A stretch of DNA of 64,000 bases from Sclerodactyla briareus (Eukaryota; Echinodermata; Holothuroidea; Dendrochirotida; Sclerodactylidae), in NCBI GenBank assembly GCA_026419785.1, contig JAODTK010005686.1:1-64000 (forward strand). The letters are read 5' to 3'. Position 1 is the stretch's first letter, and each line of letters begins with the position of its first letter. The notes beneath the pieces were generated by a model. The model worked only from the letters and a program-made list of their open reading frames with translations, had not been told where the DNA came from and did not search any database. Of this stretch, positions 59,170-64,000 are shown one piece after another. The translations under genes and the position numbers were made by a program.

Positions 59170-59760
59170 CTCAATGGACGCTCGACCGCGGAAGCCTGCC
59201 GCTCAAGCTTAAAGACTTGAGGCAACAGCAGACGAGCATGCGTACAAAAATGCGGAATTACAGATAGTCACGTGGAACATCAACCTCTCCACCAAAAAGG
59301 GCGAATTGCTCATGAGCGAAACACTTACTATTACAGGCAAATATCATTCTACCCAAAAAATTATCGGTGAAATCGAATATTCAATTCAAAAATACATACA
59401 AAATATAGAATTTGCAACATCGAAACACAAAAAAGAAAGCTAAATGATATTAATATGCCAAATATTCGGCAAAACTGATAGTTAAAACATTAAACTATAG
59501 ACCCGCACTACGACTCCTTTGGTACGTCGGTATTAGTGTATGCGGGAATTTCTAACATAATTTTACATAAACATCAGTCAAGTCGTTGAACGTGACCCAT
59601 GAATTGAAACGAGCGAAAAATGACTTCCATTTACCCGATACGATCCCCCCGCGATTCATCGTTAGTATGGACGCTCGAACCGCATGCTCGTCAAGCAAGA
59701 CTTCTGGGGCAACATCAGATCGAGCATGCGGACAGCGTATTACATATAGACGTGTGACAA
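59170..59760 (+). repeat. Two diverged direct repeats, 493 bp apart
   Basis: atggacgctcga is found at 59174 and 59667, and each is followed by a related ~80-bp segment (…tcaagc…agactt…gg.gcaaca.cag…cgagcatgcg … attaca.atag). The interval between is AT-rich. Confidence 0.6.
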
Positions 59761-60555
59761 TAGGATCGGAGGTCAGCGACGTGCCGGCCTGGGAAATCTT
59801 GAAATCCTGCTTGAATTCAGTTTATTTGAAAAGTCGATCGATCCCTAATATACTTGTACACACCATACATGACCATTTGAGTGCAGTCTCTCTGTATTTT
59901 GCTATTGGATATAAAAAAAATTGTGCCGTCATGGCGGGACCAGTATACGATATATCACATTCATTTTAATGTAACATAATGTTACCAACACGAAACTAGG
60001 GGACGTCATACAACGAAGGGGAACGCTATAAAACGAACATCCACATCTAAGTGTAGATCTGCTTTTGTGCAATTCAGGAACCAAAGTGACTCATTTTGAT
60101 AGAAGGTTGTATAATTTTGCCTATTTCTACCAAGGATCGAGCTTGAGATGCGGGATGGGTTGCCTAGTGGTAAAAATTCTTTCGACCTCATCTCTGGTCG
60201 CTCCTGCAAATTGGAAGTTATCCTTTTCGTGAAACTGCGATGTTCCACATTCGTGCCCGCTCATCCGCACTACGGAATCTAGCTGACTTAAACCAAAACT
60301 GAACACGGCTAATGTATGGACAGATTCCTGTGAGGGTGTGATGTCAATAGGCCTCGTACAAAGGAACGTTGGAATATTTATAATCAATAATTCCCTGACA
60401 ATTCCCTGAAATATTCCATGCCACTCCAAGGTTTCGCAAAGATCGTCTGGAGCTAGCGACTCCCATGGGGGAGTGTTGTATAGAAGTGAACAACAGGCTA
60501 TTGCCCAGGGGAATTGAACCAAGCATCTTGATCAACCAAATTGTGAGAGCAAGTG
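59761..60555. other. Stretch without recognised gene
   Basis: Contains a weak tRNA-like segment near 60148-60205 (ttgcctagtggtaaaa …) and open frames of 127 and 131 codons without motifs. Confidence 0.35.
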
Positions 60556-60559
60556 GGTC

Positions 60560-63120
60560 AGCTCCATGTTTAAGGGTATCATGACCAGTCTACATTGGGG
60601 AATTCTATCGTTCACAAGAACACAGACACAGAATATCTTCAGTCCCGAGCTATCTCCTTGCAACAAATTTCCCAACAGGCATCAATATGGGTAATTGGTG
60701 GACTTCATACCTTCAGATATAAACTGGGGCACATCACGCTTACCCCAGGGGGACGTTATCCTGGCCCCATAGGAAAAATGGTTACCTTCATTGCCGCGCA
60801 GGACCATGAACCTTCATCAAATAGTGGATAACCAACAAGGGAAAGTAGACATACTTGGACATGGTTTTACAAAGCACCCATCATTTTTTGACCAATGTAA
60901 AGGTGTCTCCGGGCATTAGCGACCATGACTCAATTACTGTCACAGCCTCTATATATCCAAAACTTGTCATAGCCCAAGAGGAGGTGTTATATACTCAAAG
61001 GCCACTTGATGAAATAGTCTGAATCGGAGTCACTAAACGATCATCTCACAGATGAATTTCTGCGGATTTCAGATATAGGACACCGTCTGGTCCCTTTTAC
61101 GGACACTATCCCGCAAGACCATGGATAAGCATATGCCATCTAGAATGACCCGTGGTAACGTAAGACTCCATGGATGGACCGATTAGTCTGAGGAAGAAGT
61201 GTAATAAGCAGCGCAACTCTATTCCCCTGCCCGAGATCGGAGATTTTGAACAATGGACAAGTTAAAATAGCTTAGAGGAAATTGATAATGCACTCAAGAA
61301 ATTATGCAGGACAATCAGGAGCATTTGTGACACCTGTGTTAGTAACAATACAAACCATTTTGGCGCTACATTAAATCCATTCGGCCGTGTGAAAGCTTTG
61401 GTATGGGACCCTTAAGACTCTGACCGCCTGTTTATAGTGCCAAAGAGAAAGCTGCAACTCTCAATTCCCAGTTCTGTTCAGTCTTCACAAGAGAATCAAC
61501 AGGACTACCCAACCTCGGAGGGCAGGCGTTTTCCTGAATGCCAATCATCACTGTCACCCCCCTGGTATTGGAAAAACTCCAGAAGGCTCTTGAAGTCCAC
61601 AAGGATCAGGCCCAGACGGTATCCCTGCAAGGATCCTTAAACTGTTTTGACCCATAGCACCCACCTACAGAGTTTTAGAAATCCATCTCTACTGGTTTGG
61701 CCGTCCCAGAGGACTGGCGATTGGAAATGTCACACCAGTCTTCAAAAAAGGAGACCGCTCAGACCATCAAATTCAGTGCCAGTTTGCTCACAAGTATAGG
61801 TCTGATGCAGTTGGAAAACATATTGTTGGTAGTAATGTCATGTCGCATTCTGACAATCATAACATACTGAATGAGAATCAACATGGATTCGGCGGGGTAG
61901 ATCCTGCGAGACTCAAAAACTAGCGGTTTGGTAAAAGGACCTATCACGTATCCTCGAAAAGCAGGGTCAGTGGATTTTGTCTTAAGGACGTCAGCAAGGT
62001 TTTTGCTTATGGTGCCCCCACCGACGCTTGTTTAATGAAGTTGGGAACAATTGGCATTAAAAAATAATATAACTTGGATTCAAAATTTCCTGTCTGGAAG
62101 GTCACAGAAGGTTAATTATGAGAGAATCATCGCTAAGCTCTCCAGTGATTTTGGTGTACCCAAGGAACAGTTCTCGATCCACTGCCTTTTTTTTTGGCCT
62201 ATATCAATGATCTGCCAGACCACGTCCCATCCAGGGTGCGCGGTTTGCGGATATATTGATCTTTACCGGCGAGCTATTTACCGAAAATGCCTGTTAAAAA
62301 CCCTCAGGCTGTATCTCTGCCTTATGTACTCGGGAGTCACATCTGGCAAATGAAGTGTAACAAGTCTAGAATGTTTCATAATGCATGTGACTCATAAAAC
62401 GAAGCCTACTATCAGAATAGCTCATGGGAATGTTATACTCGGAGAGGTTAATGCATCATCCATACCTGGAGTTTGAGCTGTCTAGTGAACCTATCCTGGG
62501 GCAAAACCTATTACCAAAAATGCAAACAGTTTTTCCAACAAATACTGGATACTAAAAAGGAATCTTTGGAACTGTCCTCAGTCGCAACGGGAAGTTGCAT
62601 ATAAGACCCCGTTAGGCCTAAAGGGGAATACGCCAGTGCAGTATGGGACCCTTATCGTGGTACCATAAAGATTTGCTCTTGAAAAAATCCAACGACGGGC
62701 AGCACGGTTTGTTAAAAATGACTAGGGCGGACCAGTAGTGCACAAATGTAGTAGATCTCATTGGGACAAGGTGGAGGATACGGAGGACAAAGGCACGACT
62801 CGTCAGTATTTCCAAGGAATTCATGGTATCACCCAAAGTACAGATGCGCTCCATCCAATTTCAACCTGTATAAATTAAAACAGCTCTTCGCACGAACTGA
62901 ATATATTATTCCCCCAGCTCAGAAAAGTTTGCTATAAGTACTCGCTCCATCCACGATATCCCCCCGTGGATGATCTTCCAGCGGAGCTCAAATCTGTCTA
63001 GTGTGATCTCCTTCAGCGCTCGGACAATTAATCTTAACCTGGACAAAGAAGGACCACACGTCAACCGCCAACTGGGCGATTTGCGTGGAATCAAGATCAA
63101 GGCATCAAACGTTAATGGTT
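60560..63120 (+). mobile_element. Jockey/CR1-group non-LTR retrotransposon, endonuclease + reverse transcriptase (decayed)
   Basis: Plus strand. Endonuclease: NTDTEYLQSRAISLQQISQQ and a degraded GDFN block (IGGLHTF) near 60690, then a SDHD-type site (agcgaccatgac, 60918-60929) and SITVTASIYPKLVIA. RT: GNVTPVFKKGDRSDHQ near 61725, NHNILNENQHGFGG near 61855, DVSKVFAYGAPTD near 61987 (damaged DFSKAFD), TQGTVLDPLPF with AYINDLPDHVPSRV near 62160-62240, and ARFADI near 62237 in place of YADD. Later blocks: PKGEYASAVWDPY near 62610 and the R.ARFV-like GSTVC near 62700. ORF1 and the 5' end are missing. More than ten frameshifts and loss of the catalytic Asp pair make it dead. Same group as 52000-53770, in opposite orientation. 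Confidence 0.8.
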
Positions 63121-63459
63121 AAGTACAACGCATAACAAGACAGAACATTATGTTGTTTTCTACAGTTGCACTGACGTGCCTCACACATACCACAGGGAAA
63201 GGAAACAGAAGTTGATCAAAAATTCGAGTGGCCGAAAAATCGTTCCCTTCCGCGCTCTGGGTGGGACTGGGCCTAACCAAGCATAGCAAGATAACATTTT
63301 GAATTTTTTTTCATTCATCGGGAATCCTGTCAGCCCCCGCCATGGCAAAAAAACACGGTATCTATAACGAATAAATCGCCCTCGGTCTCACAACCGCGAT
63401 AATAGCCTATATTCACTCATTATTGCATCGGATATAGTTATCGCTATGGATCGAACATC
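63121..63459. other. Stretch without recognised gene
   Basis: Probably 3' flank of the non-LTR element. No repeat or motif was recognised. Confidence 0.35.
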
Positions 63460-63800
63460 CAGCAAACACGAAAACGTTTTTCGAAAATAATTTTCCCAAT
63501 GTTTCAGAAAAAATGTTCTAGTTGAGTAACATACTATCATGAAACGTTGTCATACCCATTCAAAAAACGTTTAAGAAAATATTTTGAGAGCAATAAATTG
63601 TAAGGAACATTTTTAACAAAAAAGAATTGCCACAAAAACCTTTTAAGAACAATTGCAGAAGTAGATTTCGAACAAAAAAAAGTTTTCAAGACGTTTCGTC
63701 AAAAATGTTGTAAAACGTTTTAGAAACATTTTCATAACCAGTTTTACCCAGCCCAAAAAAAAATAATTTGAAAACATTTGGGAAAAGTTTTTGTGTTTAC
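63460..63800 (+). repeat. AACGTTTT-rich degenerate repeat
   Basis: Many variants of AAAACGTTTT / AAACATTTT / AACGTTT occur at intervals of 10-40 bp (for example 63470, 63570, 63712). The flank atccagcaaacacgaaaacg and the closing gtttttgtgtttactgc look like two ends of one element. Confidence 0.65.
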
Positions 63801-63904
63801 TGCATTTGATCGTTATTGGTATGTATTGGGTTTGTTCGTGAGCCGGATACATTTATGCGATTCGAAAGACGTTAACGAAACGAAACTGAGTGGTCACCCT
63901 ATAG

Positions 63905-64000
63905 CAGTGGTTCCCAAACTTTCAAGGCGGAACCCATTTCATGTAGTGCCATCCGAGCGCGACCCCCACGTTTGGGTCTCGGAATATGAAGATATGCAAG
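63905..64000 (+). mobile_element. hAT (Charlie/Zaphod-like) transposon left end, cut by window edge
   Basis: CAGTGGTTCCCAAACTTTCA followed by GCGACCCCCA-type sequence matches the well-known CAGTGGTTCTCAAACTTTTT termini of Charlie/Zaphod hAT elements. The 8 bases before it (ccctatag) would be the target duplication; the right end lies outside. Confidence 0.7.

Noticed and set aside
60145..60210. Possible tRNA-derived SINE head (ttgcctagtggt)
   Set aside because: A-box-like sequence only; the expected B box is too degraded to support a call.
1..64000. CRISPR array, phage or bacterial defence system
   Set aside because: Repeats here are long and contiguous or dispersed, with no uniform short repeat/spacer pattern, and all identifiable proteins are eukaryotic or retroelement types.

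Overview
This looks like nuclear DNA of an invertebrate animal. Coding sequence is split into short exons with GT/AG borders, and the families present are metazoan: a TIL domain plus a fibrinogen C-terminal domain, and a PCP4/neurogranin-type IQ protein. About half of the readable content is transposon debris: three clades of non-LTR element, Ty3/gypsy, a Penelope-like element, Harbinger, hAT and a tRNA-derived SINE. A marine deuterostome such as an echinoderm or amphioxus fits best, but that is inference. I saw no bacterial operons, CRISPR array, rRNA or confident tRNA gene.

Layout. 0-6 kb: a plus-strand gene or gene relic with repeated acidic IQ motifs and a later proline-rich exon, interrupted by a ~108-bp minisatellite, the 3' end of a non-LTR retrotransposon and a SINE. 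6-15 kb: mostly unassigned, with a repeat rich in AGGTCA, a hAT-like fragment and a gypsy gag relic. 15-16.2 kb: minus-strand Penelope-like element. 18-21.4 kb: a pair of ~900-bp direct repeats. 21.6-24 kb: CR1/L2-like non-LTR element. 24.6-29.8 kb: three exons of a secreted TIL + fibrinogen-domain gene whose introns are full of tandem repeats. 30-50 kb: tandem and dispersed repeats, a Harbinger-like element with long inverted ends, a 726-bp hAT-like element with an 8-bp target duplication, and two GAGTCC minisatellites. 51.4 kb: a second fibrinogen-domain exon relic. 52-63 kb: a minus-strand non-LTR element, a nearly full-length minus-strand Ty3/gypsy element, and a plus-strand non-LTR element of the same group. 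The window closes with an AACGTTTT-rich repeat and the first ~95 bp of a hAT element.

The genes do not form one visible pathway. The two host genes (calmodulin-binding IQ protein, secreted lectin-like protein) look unrelated. Nearly every recognisable coding block is broken by single-base insertions or deletions, several at homopolymers, so either much of this is pseudogenic or the assembly is unpolished. The least ordinary signal is a dispersed, partly tandem non-coding repeat that carries AGGTCA hexamers as DR1-DR4 direct repeats and often follows a shared ~25-bp head.
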